This document shows positions 8,076 through 16,773 of a DNA stretch of 36,228 nucleotides, piece by piece. Position 1 is the stretch's first letter, and each line of letters starts with the position of its first letter. The stretch lies in the NCBI GenBank assembly GCA_019237325.1, contig JAFAHI010000353.1:1-36228 (forward strand), given 5' to 3'. The position numbers were made by a program, and so were the translations under genes. The DNA comes from Verrucomicrobiota bacterium (GTDB lineage Bacteria > Verrucomicrobiota > Verrucomicrobiia > Chthoniobacterales > JAFAMB01). The notes under the pieces are model-generated. The model was given only the letters and a program-made list of their open reading frames with translations, was not told the DNA's origin and did not search any database.

Positions 8076-9461
8076 ATGGTTGGAAATTGGGGGTACGTCG
8101 AACGCATCAACGTGAACCGACGGTTCCAGCCCAGTCATTATCATGAGATCTTCAATGTTGCCTGGCCTGTCGGCTTGGAGGCGGTTTTTCAGTCTTCTTT
8201 TAGTCTGATCGATCAAGTGATCGTTGGCTCTTTAGGCGCCAGTGCTGTGGCTGCAGTTGGTTTATCTAACAATCTTTCGTTCATTCTCACGCTCTTATAC
8301 GCTGCCATCGGAACCGGTAGCGGTGCGTTCATAGCCCAGGCTTATGGCCGCCAGGATCTGGACGAAGTTTCAAAGATCGCCGCTATTGGTCAAACCGTTG
8401 CGGCCAGCTTAGGAGTTTGCAGCTCCATTCCTTTGATCCTGTTCCCTAGCCCAATTCTGCGGTTGGTAGGAGCGCAGGAAGAGTTGGTGAAGATTGCCTC
8501 TGTGTATCTGCAACTATTTGCGGCCTCGGCGCCACTCACGGTGATGAGCGCGGTTACTACGGCCACGTTTCGTTCGATGAGTGACTCGCGAACGCCGATG
8601 GCAATTACGATGGCGTCTGTATGTTTGAATACTCTGCTGGCACTGCTTTTGGTTCTAGGGATGGGTGGCGCTCCTCACTTAGGCGTAGCCGGCGCTGGGT
8701 TAGCAACCTTGATCTCTCAAGGTGTTCGGGCGGTCGTGCTGGTGACGGTGCTTTATTCAGTGAAGAAAGGAATGCGTTGGTACTGGCCAGTCAGGTCGAT
8801 TATTACTCGGATCGGTCCACCGTTATTCAAGGTAACTTACCCAATTGCATTGAGTGAGATGCTTTGGGGGACAAGCACTTTTGCTTACGTTGTCATTTTT
8901 ACGAGAATCGGCACCGGAGCTCTGGCCTCAAGCCAGATCGTTACTACGATGGAGAATCTTTTCATCTTAGCCGCTTCTGGCTTAGCTCCAGCCGCGGTGG
9001 CCACTGTGGGCCAGGCGCTTGGATCCGACGCCACGGAAAATGCCCAGCGACAAGCTCGCCGGGTGCTACATGTCGCCCTTGTGGCCGGACTTCTCTTCAC
9101 CGCGCTTCTTGCCGGTGTCAGTTTTCTTTTACCGGTAATCTATCCTCGGATTGATAGACAGGTTCTGAATTTAGCCTTTTGGGGCATCCTGATTGTGGCC
9201 GCTGTCCAACCCGCTAAAACAGTGAATAGTGTTCTCGGTACCGGTACTCTTCCTAGCGGTGGAGATACCAAGTTCGTACTGCTCAGTCATGTAGTCAGTA
9301 GTTATGCCGTTGGTCTACCGATTGGAGCGTCGACAGCACTCCTCCTCGGGTGGGGCCCTCTTACTACCTTTGGTTCCAGAGCATTAGAGGAGCTATTAAA
9401 ATCCGCGCTTCTGTTTGCGCGGTACCGAACCCGGGCATGGCAAAGAGAATTAGGGACATAG
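8076..9461 (+). CDS. MATE-family multidrug/sodium antiporter
   Basis: A 461-residue polytopic inner-membrane transporter of the MATE family, which exports cationic compounds in exchange for Na+ or H+. Seen: about 12 hydrophobic segments in two pseudo-repeats. The first carries the typical NVAWPVGLEAVFQSSFSLIDQVIVG opening pattern (given here as residues 27-51), GTGSGAFIAQAYGRQD and FRSMSDSRTPM. The second begins YPIALSEMLWG and has APAAVATVGQALG and the SVLGTGTLPSGGDTKF loop, which resembles the R-G-x-GDT pattern of the family. The length is usual. ATG 8076 has a GAGAGG close upstream; the extra N-terminal 25 residues may mean a later start. The substrate cannot be predicted. Confidence 0.93.
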   Translation: MVGNWGYVERINVNRRFQPSHYHEIFNVAWPVGLEAVFQSSFSLIDQVIVGSLGASAVAAVGLSNNLSFILTLLYAAIGTGSGAFIAQAYGRQDLDEVSKIAAIGQTVAASLGVCSSIPLILFPSPILRLVGAQEELVKIASVYLQLFAASAPLTVMSAVTTATFRSMSDSRTPMAITMASVCLNTLLALLLVLGMGGAPHLGVAGAGLATLISQGVRAVVLVTVLYSVKKGMRWYWPVRSIITRIGPPLFKVTYPIALSEMLWGTSTFAYVVIFTRIGTGALASSQIVTTMENLFILAASGLAPAAVATVGQALGSDATENAQRQARRVLHVALVAGLLFTALLAGVSFLLPVIYPRIDRQVLNLAFWGILIVAAVQPAKTVNSVLGTGTLPSGGDTKFVLLSHVVSSYAVGLPIGASTALLLGWGPLTTFGSRALEELLKSALLFARYRTRAWQRELGT

Positions 9462-9843
9462 AGTCGGATGGATGCAGCGGCGACGCGCGCACCAACAAAA
9501 ATGACCGTCAAGCCCTGCCAAGAACGGGCAATGGGGGGAGGGCCGCGGCGCGGTGGCGCGGCTGAACAGATTGGCCAGGTGCTTTAACCCTGGATGAGGC
9601 GTAAAAATGCGATTCGCCGGGCCAAGCCGCCCATGCACCCGAATGCGAACTGCTTCGATAGCTGATACGAGGCAATGGAAGTGTGAAGCCGGGGATCGGT
9701 CGATTGGACAGGTGGAATCCTTTTACTGATGCTTACCGCATGACCGATTCAACCTATGCCGCTACCCCGGTTGCAGGGCGCCGTTATACGACCTAAATGA
9801 ATCAGCTTTCTGAAAGCTAATGGGCAGGGTATGGTTGTTATAG
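9462..9843. other. Intergenic stretch with no identified feature
   Basis: About 380 bases between the MATE gene and the response regulator. Open frames are short and have no coding character. I see a GC-rich patch around 9530-9562 but no member of the repeat families and no convincing promoter or terminator. Confidence 0.5.
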
Positions 9844-10518
9844 ATGATCATGGAGAAAGCACCAAAACCAGCTTCAGTCGCTAAGAAGTTGATCTTATTG
9901 GTCGATGATCATCCAATTTTTCGTCATGGGCTTGAAGCTTTTTTAATGAAGCATCAGCCGGAACTTGTCTGCATCCATGCTGATACGCCGCTGGCAGCTC
10001 TGGAATCCATCGACGATTCCCCTCCGGAAATCGCGATGGTGGATGTATCTCTGGCTGGGGCGAGCGGCATCGAACTCGTAGCTCGGCTAAAAGCTAAAGT
10101 GCCTCATCTCCCTGTCATGGTGTTGTCCATGCACGATGAGCCGTCATGTGTTTTGCGGGCATTTAAAGCCGGGGCACAGGCTTACGTCATCAAGACCGAC
10201 CCGCCGCGGGAGCTATTCGATGCCTTGAACGCCATGGTCGCTGGCAAGATCTTTCTTAGCGCGCGGCTTCGCCAAAATCCGATTTTCAAGGTCTTGTCCG
10301 GAGCTGAATCAATGATGGGCCACCTCACCGACCGCGAAGCGGAAGTCTTGCTCATGATGGGTAGAGGACACAGCACTGCTTCAATCGCGCAAGCGTTGAG
10401 CCTGAGCGTGAAGACCGTCGAGACGCATCAAGCTCACATTAAAGATAAGTTGGGCCTCTCTAGCGGTAGAGAGATGGTCCAGTTTGCCATCAATCTGGTG
10501 ACTTATCGAGAAATCTAG
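9844..10518 (+). CDS. NarL/FixJ-type response regulator (REC-LuxR HTH)
   Basis: A 224-residue two-component regulator. The receiver begins LILLVDDHPIFRHG (acidic pair D21-D22), has acceptor Asp67 in IAMVDVSLAGASG, Ser95 in the switch position and conserved Lys117 in YVIKTD. The C-terminal LuxR-type helix-turn-helix (about 155-215) reads LTDREAEVLLMMGRGHSTASIAQ then LSVKTVETHQAHIKDKLG, the standard DNA-recognition pattern. No kinase gene adjoins it, so it is an orphan; the nearest kinase is the hybrid kinase of the kai operon 2 kb upstream on the same strand. Start ATG 9844, or the second ATG at 9850; no clear ribosome site for either. Confidence 0.92.
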   Translation: MIMEKAPKPASVAKKLILLVDDHPIFRHGLEAFLMKHQPELVCIHADTPLAALESIDDSPPEIAMVDVSLAGASGIELVARLKAKVPHLPVMVLSMHDEPSCVLRAFKAGAQAYVIKTDPPRELFDALNAMVAGKIFLSARLRQNPIFKVLSGAESMMGHLTDREAEVLLMMGRGHSTASIAQALSLSVKTVETHQAHIKDKLGLSSGREMVQFAINLVTYREI

Positions 10519-10553
10519 GCTTCGCCTAGGCTCAGCGGAGTGATGAGCGGAGT

Positions 10554-10757
10554 CCGGTAGCGGCGACTGTCCATGAGGCCTAATGGTGTGCCTTAATCTA
10601 TCATTTAAACGCAGCGATCGGTATTCCTAGGCTCAACGCCCAGTCGCCATCGGAGCGTCAATGGCGACTGCGTTCTGAGGCTAACCAGACCTGCGGCTTC
10701 GATATTATTACGGTTTTGAGCACACGATTGGGCCTCTTGGACAGTCGCCTCTACCGG
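10554..10757. repeat. Four-arm palindromic element with GGCGACTG core
   Basis: Outer arms CCGGTAGCGGCGACTGTCCA (10554-10573) and 10738-10757 are inverted copies matching at 19 of 20 positions. Inner arms CAGTCGCCAT (10641-10650) and ATGGCGACTG (10661-10670) are perfect. The shared core GGCGACTG occurs as plus 10562-10569, minus 10641-10648, plus 10663-10670, minus 10742-10749, with gaps of 71, 14 and 71 bases. It fills the gap between the response regulator and the convergent FAD monooxygenase. The geometry matches the elements at 25.7 and 27.2 kb although the arm sequence is unrelated. Confidence 0.8.
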
Positions 10758-10790
10758 TGGCCATCACTCCATTCCGCGGCCGTTCCGCCG

Positions 10791-12404
10791 TTATAGCGGA
10801 AGAAAATATTTGTCGATATAAGACTGGAGCAGGTTCTGCTTAGCTGCCAAGCATCGGAATGCGATGTAACCGTCCGGACGAACCAGATAGAGAACGGAAG
10901 CTGCATATTGCTGGGCAAACTGACCTTCGACATCAACTAACACGTCGACATCGGATTGCGCGGCGAGCCCCTCGTTAGGCAGAATGAAGTATGGTGTTAT
11001 GATCTGTCCGTAGTGTTTGTGAATCAGTTCGAAGATAGGTTTGACTGTTTGGAGTCCGTCTTGCCAGCTTTGTGGAGTGGCAAGGCACAACAAAACGTGT
11101 TCTCGGCCAAACAATGTCGCCAGGGCGATCTTCCCATTTTTTCCCGGTCTTGACACCAGGGCTCCCGCAGCGAAGTCGCCCGCGTGCGGTCCATCGGGGG
11201 CATAATGGTCTTCCACCACGGGGCTCGAGCGATATTCAATGACGGTTTCACTCACCGTCTTAGTCGCTGTTTTTTGAAACGCGTTGATCCCGCTTAAGAT
11301 GGGGAGCAACGTATCTCGTAGTAGACGATTGCTGCGTTTCTCGGCAGTTATCATGTTTTGGGTGAACTCCGTCATTCGCAGCACGTTGTGCTCGATGGGC
11401 AACCGTTCCCGCTCAAAAGAATCCAGCAGAGCGGGCTGGGCAAAGCACCGCTGCACGAGCGCTAGCTTCCAACCTAAGTTCCAGGCATCTTGGATCCCGG
11501 TGTTCATACCTTGGGCAAGTGCCGGACTATGAATATGAGCGGCATCTCCCAACACAAAGGCGCGGCCTCGCCGCAACCGCTCCACCATTCGGGAATTCAC
11601 TCGAAAATAGGTCGTCCATCCAAGATCGCTAAGTTTCATTTGGGTGCTGGAACGTCCATCCGCGATTCCTTGCCATTCGCTTAATGTAGGCTTCTTCTCG
11701 CTCCGCAACTGTTCCGGCGGATTATCGGCCACGAGCCGGTATCGGCCTTTTCCGAGTGGAAAGAAGGCAAGCAGCCCTTCCGGACGGCCAAAAACATGAG
11801 CGTGGTCTTCGGACAGAGTAGATTCCGCATGAAAATCTCCTAGCAGAAAGTGCAGATCAAAAGTCTTGCCGGCGAATTGCAAGCCCAGGCTTTCTCGAAC
11901 TTCACTGCGCGCTCCGTCGCAGCCCAGAAGCCAATCCGCACAAATCTCCTCGTTCCGGCCGTCGGGCAAAGCGATTTTCGCGAACACTGCAAAATCAGAT
12001 TGCTCGAAACTGATGAGAGTGGTTTGGCGTTCAATTTCCAATCCGCTCCTTCGCAGATGATCGCCAAGAATGCGTTCGGTCTCGCTTTGCGGTAGAGTCA
12101 GTATAAACGGGTACCGGCTTGGAATATGTCCGAAATCGAGATGGCCGATTTCGGCTCCGGTCTCGCCATACAGAGTAACACCGTTTAATCGATGACCAAG
12201 CTCCAGGAACTCATTGAGGATCCCGCTTATCTCAAATACTTCCAATGTACGAGCTTGAATACCGATAGCCCTTGATTCCTGGGCCCGATCCGCCGCGGAA
12301 TCGATAATCCGCACGTGCAGCCCTTGCGCGAGTAAGGCCGCAGCCATATTTAGCCCGACCGGTCCAGCTCCGACAACGAGCGCATCCAACTTCCTAGCCA
12401 TCAT
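10791..12404 (-). CDS. FAD-dependent aromatic-type monooxygenase
   Basis: A 537-residue class A flavoprotein monooxygenase of the PheA/TfdB/MhpA group, which hydroxylates aromatic or polyketide-like substrates using NAD(P)H and O2. Seen: the FAD-binding GAGPVG (12-17), the DG motif CDGARSEVR (162-170), and the GD motif VLGDAAHIHSPALAQGMN (284-301) followed by NTGIQDAWNLGWKL. After residue ~420 comes a thioredoxin-like C-terminal domain, as in phenol hydroxylases. Start ATG-ATG at 12404. The nearby hydrolase and alcohol dehydrogenase on the same strand suggest a catabolic neighbourhood, but a 547-base gap separates it from the next gene upstream, so it is probably its own transcript. The substrate is unknown. 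Confidence 0.9.
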   Translation of the reverse strand: MMARKLDALVVGAGPVGLNMAAALLAQGLHVRIIDSAADRAQESRAIGIQARTLEVFEISGILNEFLELGHRLNGVTLYGETGAEIGHLDFGHIPSRYPFILTLPQSETERILGDHLRRSGLEIERQTTLISFEQSDFAVFAKIALPDGRNEEICADWLLGCDGARSEVRESLGLQFAGKTFDLHFLLGDFHAESTLSEDHAHVFGRPEGLLAFFPLGKGRYRLVADNPPEQLRSEKKPTLSEWQGIADGRSSTQMKLSDLGWTTYFRVNSRMVERLRRGRAFVLGDAAHIHSPALAQGMNTGIQDAWNLGWKLALVQRCFAQPALLDSFERERLPIEHNVLRMTEFTQNMITAEKRSNRLLRDTLLPILSGINAFQKTATKTVSETVIEYRSSPVVEDHYAPDGPHAGDFAAGALVSRPGKNGKIALATLFGREHVLLCLATPQSWQDGLQTVKPIFELIHKHYGQIITPYFILPNEGLAAQSDVDVLVDVEGQFAQQYAASVLYLVRPDGYIAFRCLAAKQNLLQSYIDKYFLPL

Positions 12405-12516
12405 TCTTTAGACAGTTCGTGTGTCGGTAGTGAAATGGCCTGGACCTTTGATAGGGCATGCCGTAAGGAACTAGGACGAAGCGCCCTGTGAGAGAGGTTC
12501 CTAACACCATCAGTTA

Positions 12517-12536
12517 CCAAGGGTAAAAACCCTTGG
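12517..12536. terminator. Perfect 8-base hairpin with AAAA/TTTT loop
   Basis: CCAAGGGT, a four-base A loop, then ACCCTTGG. It stands 27 bases after the stop of the possible small minus-strand gene and about 110 bases before the FAD monooxygenase start on the same strand. No T-run follows on either strand, so it could be a weak terminator, an mRNA-stability hairpin or a protein-binding palindrome. Confidence 0.35.
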
Positions 12537-12562
12537 CTGAGTCCAAATTCCTTCGGGACAAA

Positions 12563-12757
12563 CTACTCCGCATCACTGGGTTCGTCCTCTTCCTGCCTTA
12601 CTTTGGACTTGCTCCATCCAGTGAACGGCTCTCGGTTCGGCATGCCGCGAGAACGAAAAAATTGCTCGCAGGCCAACGAAATACTTTGGATGCGCAGCAT
12701 CTGATTCGGTCTAGTCCGCTTGCGGAGCTCCTCTTTGCTTTTCTTGGTTCGGTGCAC
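12563..12757 (-). CDS. Possible small DUF2934-like protein
   Basis: A 64-residue, very polar frame starting at GTG 12757. Seen: a Lys/Arg-rich start (TKKSKEELRKR), then RIQSISLACEQFFRSRGMP and FTGWSKSKVRQEEDEPSD. The spacing of an A-x-x-FF-x-x-RG-x-P segment and a later W followed by charged residues resembles the DUF2934 small-protein pattern (A-Y-x-x-W-x-x-RG-x-P, then D-W-x-x-AE-x-E). This is a weak visual match. No ribosome site is evident upstream of the GTG. A hairpin follows its stop. It may be a chance frame; sequence conservation would decide. Confidence 0.3.
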   Translation of the reverse strand: MHRTKKSKEELRKRTRPNQMLRIQSISLACEQFFRSRGMPNREPFTGWSKSKVRQEEDEPSDAE

Positions 12758-12951
12758 AGCTAAAACGCTTTACCGGAGAGATCTTACGTCGCGCGAGGCT
12801 TTCCCGTAAATGAGGGTTTACCCTGAAATCGGGATCAGGACGGGCGACTCTTCTGAGGCGCGTCAAATGGCAAATGGTGCAAGAACTAGCGTATCAACTG
12901 AGATAGACCGTTTTGCTATCTGCTATTTGGTATTTCCTATATGCAGGAGCC

Positions 12952-14382
12952 TCAGGCAAGATGTCCCGCCTCAGGCGAGTGAATCTTTACCTTCGGATCG
13001 CCGCAGTCCTGAATGAATTTCAGAACCGCTGATAATGGGACAGAATGGGGAGACTGAGCTTTCTCACACCGCTGCCAGAGTTCGCGGTGGTAACGTAAAA
13101 ATGCGGCGAAGTCCCGCGGATAGGCTTTCCTGTCTGCCCCGATGAAGCGGCAGCTGGACCGGGCATATTGGGAAAGGGCTTCCCAGTCTTTGACTGACGC
13201 CAGGCCGACCGATTCGACTCCATGCGGGAAGAGCATGATCAAGATCTCGTCGAATACGCTTCCGCTATCAGCGGTGGCTACATACTCGAGAGCGCGTTCC
13301 AAAGACGGTTTTACGCTGAAAACGGTCCAATAAGGGATAGCCCTCGCCTGAAGCACCCACTGAGGATCAAGGAGGATGAATGATTCGACAAGCAACCGAG
13401 TGGTTGTTGGTTTTTCTTTCCTGTGCCAATCACGGTAAAAATTTGCGGTTACAGGGCTAAGATCTTCGGGCTCTTGAAACGTTATCCTTTTAAGCGCCCG
13501 TCCGTTTTGTGCCGAAAATCGTTGGATGTCTCTACGCAGTTCGGGATGAAATCCCCATTCAGCCTCCGGCGCGGTGGAATCCGGTTTGGGGGGCGACCAC
13601 GCTGACGGGCTAGTATGTTGCTTGGCTAAGAAAGTTCTAATCCGGTCGCCACCTCTATAATATTCTTCGCTAGAAGCGCCCCCGGTTGCGCCGAATTGGA
13701 AATAGTGGCGTTCACTGAGACGGACAACCGGCCAGATCTTCCCGCACTCGATCAGGAGGATCCTTCCATCCGGCGCGAGACTTGATTTTAGAAACTTCTC
13801 GTAGGACGCCCCTAGGGTTAGCTTTTTGATGCGGAAATAGCTGATGGCGCGGACCATGAGGCGATCCTGGATCGGATCCTGCATGTGGTGCAAAGATACG
13901 TCGGTGTTTCGGTTGAGAAACTCCGCCGCGATCAGGTTTCCCCAAGCCAATTCTTGTTCTGCATCGTCCGGAGCGATTCCGGTTCGGGCTACCGGCAAAA
14001 GGAAAGTTTGAGGAAGCCAAGGAATGCCTAAGGCCGCGAAAAGATGGATGGCCGCGCCATTGGTCGATCCGATGGCAACTGCAGGGTACTGACGGTTTGG
14101 ATATTGCTCAGTGACCCAGCGGCACATCTCCTCCACAGCCGCTAGGTGAAGCTGATTCGCGCGCATCGATTCTGTTTGACCGGCCGCAACGAACAAGCTT
14201 TCGCGTAGTGAACTCGGAATATGATTAACAATAGAAGCAAGCGGGCTAAGCAACGATTCAGTCCACGCCGGGAAAGTGCCAACCAGTGGGAATCCTTTTC
14301 CTCTTAACGATCTGGCGAGTGCAGCCACCATGGCAGTGGCTGAATCAAAAGCTGCTAATCGAGTGAATTGGCCGACTTTCAT
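12952..14382 (-). CDS. Conserved-looking protein of unknown function (476 aa)
   Basis: I do not recognise this protein. It has good coding character over 476 residues and starts 8 bases after the stop of the alpha/beta hydrolase, so the two form an operon. Seen: no signal peptide or membrane segment; a hydrophobic strand then AVAIGSTNGAAIHLFAALG (101-119), where G-S-T-N-G resembles a nucleophile elbow of alpha/beta hydrolases; a central Pro/Ser-rich linker (about 265-285, SPSAWSPPKPDST); and several W/Y-rich blocks in the C-terminal half. It could be a diverged hydrolase or a partner protein for the adjoining hydrolase. Confidence is in the gene, not in a function. Confidence 0.75.
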   Translation of the reverse strand: MKVGQFTRLAAFDSATAMVAALARSLRGKGFPLVGTFPAWTESLLSPLASIVNHIPSSLRESLFVAAGQTESMRANQLHLAAVEEMCRWVTEQYPNRQYPAVAIGSTNGAAIHLFAALGIPWLPQTFLLPVARTGIAPDDAEQELAWGNLIAAEFLNRNTDVSLHHMQDPIQDRLMVRAISYFRIKKLTLGASYEKFLKSSLAPDGRILLIECGKIWPVVRLSERHYFQFGATGGASSEEYYRGGDRIRTFLAKQHTSPSAWSPPKPDSTAPEAEWGFHPELRRDIQRFSAQNGRALKRITFQEPEDLSPVTANFYRDWHRKEKPTTTRLLVESFILLDPQWVLQARAIPYWTVFSVKPSLERALEYVATADSGSVFDEILIMLFPHGVESVGLASVKDWEALSQYARSSCRFIGADRKAYPRDFAAFLRYHRELWQRCEKAQSPHSVPLSAVLKFIQDCGDPKVKIHSPEAGHLA

Positions 14383-14390
14383 AGATCAAA

Positions 14391-15188
14391 TCAGTCCAAC
14401 CCCAGGAAAGGTACGATCGCGTCGCGCAATTGGTGGGGAGCAACGAAATTGGCGGTATGAGTGACTTCAGGCAGGATCTTAAGAGTACCGTGTTTCAGCA
14501 ATTGAGTTACCCGTTCTGCCCAATTCCTGCTCACGATCACATCACGATCACCCCAAACGACCAAGGTAGGCGCGGTAATTTTTGGAAGCTTCTCTTCCGG
14601 GCGATCGCGTAGCGCTTCCAAAAATGTATAGGTAGCCCGAAGAGGGCCGGCAGCCATGTTTTCGCGTAGGGTTAGCCGCCCCAGACTCGATGGCTCCCTC
14701 ATCGAGTTCTGAAGCCAGCGAAAACCTGCGACTATCGGATTCCTGGCGCATGGCTCCATCGTCGGACTCTGCAGAACAGCGCAATTCACGGTTTCAGGGA
14801 AACAAATCGCCAATTGCACAATGATTTGGCAACCGAACGAGTTACCAACAAAGTCTGCCTTGGTTATTCCTAGAGCTGTGATGAACTCGTGCAAAATCAC
14901 AGTCAGGCCGGTAAGATTCAGCGGCGGCCAGCACTTCGAACTAAGACCGAATCCCGGCAGATCAGGCACAAAAACGGGAGCGAAAGGAGTCAATTGATTA
15001 GCTAGCGGCAACAGATACCGCCCACTGATATTCAAACCATGAACCAGCACGATGGGCGGGCTTAGCCACTCCTGCCTCAGTTTCGGTTCAACAAAACAGA
15101 CGTTAGTACAAAAATGAATTTGAAACCCCGCAGCCTTGATGAACCGCCCGGAACACAAGGCCTCTTTTCTGAGCTGAGGAGCCAACAC
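14391..15188 (-). CDS. Alpha/beta-hydrolase (meta-cleavage hydrolase-like)
   Basis: A 265-residue serine hydrolase. Catalytic triad visible: Ser117 in GNSFG, Asp216 in VVWGDRDVIVS and His244 in EVTHTANF, with the oxyanion HG at residues 50-51 (IVLVHGLNISG). The core VPDLPGFGLSS and the cap region RENMAAGPLRATYTFLEALRD are typical of the MhpC/BphD/epoxide-hydrolase-like branch, which cleaves C-C bonds or esters. The N-terminal ~20 residues have no family match, so a later start is possible. It is the first gene of a two-gene unit with the 476-residue unknown (gap of 8 bases). With the neighbouring monooxygenase and alcohol dehydrogenase it hints at aromatic or aldehyde catabolism, unproven. 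Confidence 0.88.
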   Translation of the reverse strand: MLAPQLRKEALCSGRFIKAAGFQIHFCTNVCFVEPKLRQEWLSPPIVLVHGLNISGRYLLPLANQLTPFAPVFVPDLPGFGLSSKCWPPLNLTGLTVILHEFITALGITKADFVGNSFGCQIIVQLAICFPETVNCAVLQSPTMEPCARNPIVAGFRWLQNSMREPSSLGRLTLRENMAAGPLRATYTFLEALRDRPEEKLPKITAPTLVVWGDRDVIVSRNWAERVTQLLKHGTLKILPEVTHTANFVAPHQLRDAIVPFLGLD

Positions 15189-15264
15189 GCATAGGTTTCG
15201 ATGCGGGTCGTCCGGTCGGCCTTATGAATAGTATTCCACTCTTATCGGCCGCACCCCTGGCGGT

Positions 15265-16461
15265 TCAAGCGGCCGGCTCTAACTTTACTTTCGTCCATCC
15301 TCGATGACGTAAATCGAACTCACGGTAGGCCTCAACCGCCGACCCTAACGGTTCTGTTTCTGTGAGGATCTGCGTCGGGTCCACCACTCCCGTTCGAACG
15401 AAATCGATCAGTCGCGGGATGTACTTGCGATGATTACAATTCCCCATCTTCAGGGTCAGATTTTTGTTCATCGCAGTACCGATAGGGAAATTCTCGGCCG
15501 TAAGCGGGTAGACCCCGATAATAGACAGGGTGCCAGCTTTGCAGAGCGCTTCGACCGCCCAACGCAAAGCTTGTGAAGGCGCCTGACCCGGTTGCCAATT
15601 TTCGTGGTCCGGTTTTTGTATCGGTGCGATCCGGGAGCGTTCCTGTTCGAATTGAGCCTTCATCTCAGCTCCATCCGAAGAAGTTTCCGCTTCCACCCCG
15701 ACCGCATCGATCGCGCGATCGACGCCGATCTTGCCGGTAAGCCGCCCGATGGTTTGAACAGGGTCCTCTCGACTGAAGTCGATCACTTCCGCCCCTTGTT
15801 TTCGAGCCAATTCTAAACGATCGGCCACTTGATCGATTGCGAAAATGCGTCCTGCGCCAAAAAGCTTAGCACTGGTAATCGTGAACTGTCCGACAGGTCC
15901 GCATCCGAACACCGCCACGGTGTCTCCGGGCTTTATTTCTGCTAATTCAGCTCCGAAATAAGCAGTCGGAAAGATATCGGATAACAAGATTGCCTGGTCG
16001 TCTGAGACGGTGTCCGGCAATTTAACCAGACCAACATTGGCAAAAGGAATTCTTGCTCGTTCCGCCTGGAGGCCTTGGAACGGTCCGGAGTCCTTGGGTC
16101 CGCCAAAAAAGGCAGTGCCGGCGGTCGGCCCGTTGGGGTTAGCATTATCGCATTGGGCGTAATAGCCAGCCCGGCAGTAGACGCAATAGCCGCACGCAAT
16201 CGTGGACGGAATCACCACGCGGTCTCCCACATCGAGGTTGCGAACGTCGGAACCCAATTCTTCAACCACGCCAACACCTTCATGACCAAGGATTGTACCC
16301 GGCTCAAAATCCGACATGGTCCCTCGAATAAAGTGAAGGTCCGTTCCGCAAATAGCGCTTGCGGTCAGCCGCACCACAGCGTCTGTCGGTTCTTTGATTT
16401 TCGGTTCCGGAACATTATCAAGCCGAATGTCCCCAACGCCGTGCCATACAACTGCTTTCAT
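15265..16461 (-). CDS. Zinc-dependent alcohol/formaldehyde dehydrogenase-like
   Basis: A 398-residue medium-chain dehydrogenase close to the glutathione-independent formaldehyde dehydrogenase branch. Seen: catalytic zinc residues Cys38 (SAICGTDLH) and GHE at 59-61; the four-Cys structural-zinc cluster CGYCVYCRAGYYAQC; the NAD Rossmann motif VAVFGCGPVGQ; and the C-terminal HRGWTKVKLEP. An insertion of about 40 residues (QFEQERSRIAPIQKPDHENW...) precedes ALRWAVEALCKAGTLSIIGVYP, as usual in this branch. It uses NAD(P) to oxidise alcohols or aldehydes. Start ATG 16461. The 76-base gap to the hydrolase gene downstream permits co-transcription with it. The exact substrate is unknown. Confidence 0.92.
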   Translation of the reverse strand: MKAVVWHGVGDIRLDNVPEPKIKEPTDAVVRLTASAICGTDLHFIRGTMSDFEPGTILGHEGVGVVEELGSDVRNLDVGDRVVIPSTIACGYCVYCRAGYYAQCDNANPNGPTAGTAFFGGPKDSGPFQGLQAERARIPFANVGLVKLPDTVSDDQAILLSDIFPTAYFGAELAEIKPGDTVAVFGCGPVGQFTITSAKLFGAGRIFAIDQVADRLELARKQGAEVIDFSREDPVQTIGRLTGKIGVDRAIDAVGVEAETSSDGAEMKAQFEQERSRIAPIQKPDHENWQPGQAPSQALRWAVEALCKAGTLSIIGVYPLTAENFPIGTAMNKNLTLKMGNCNHRKYIPRLIDFVRTGVVDPTQILTETEPLGSAVEAYREFDLRHRGWTKVKLEPAA

Positions 16462-16773
16462 TTGGTTAATCCTTTAGAAGCCTTCCGCGTTGTTCGTTTC
16501 TGCCAGGAACTGTGGGTGTCGCTTGCACCGCAAAGTGCCGTTTTTTTTGGCGGTTCCCGCCATCGCGAAAGTAATAACCGGCTGTGGACGCAGGCCTGAC
16601 AACCCTATCAACCATCGAGGATTCTGAGAATCAGGCTAGAACCTGAAACGCGTCTCGGGGCTAGTATTTACCTCCGTGGCCGGATTGATGATGTGTCTCC
16701 TGCTAAAGCGCAATTGGCGGTTGGGGAGCGAACCATTGCTATCCGGTCGAGAAAAACTTGGGTGATATGAATC
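16462..16773. other. Intergenic stretch with no identified feature
   Basis: About 310 bases between divergent genes (alcohol dehydrogenase on minus, a small protein on plus), so it should hold promoters for both. I could not pick convincing -35/-10 pairs. Only small hairpins (ATTCTGAGAAT near 16620, CAGGCTAGAACCTG near 16633) were noticed. Confidence 0.45.

Larger units (their letters stand above)
12405..12951. other. 547-base gap: one hairpin and one possible small gene
   Basis: Between the FAD monooxygenase and the 476-residue unknown. It holds a perfect 8-base hairpin (12517-12536) and a possible 64-codon minus-strand gene (12563-12757). The remainder has a small AGGGT-TT-ACCCT hairpin near 12813-12825 and a short direct repeat GCCTCAGGC near 12950 and 12969. 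No member of the main repeat families was seen. Confidence 0.5.

Noticed and set aside
12420-12540. Riboswitch-like leader upstream of the FAD monooxygenase
   Set aside because: There are several short stems, but I could match no known aptamer core; only the single perfect hairpin is reported.
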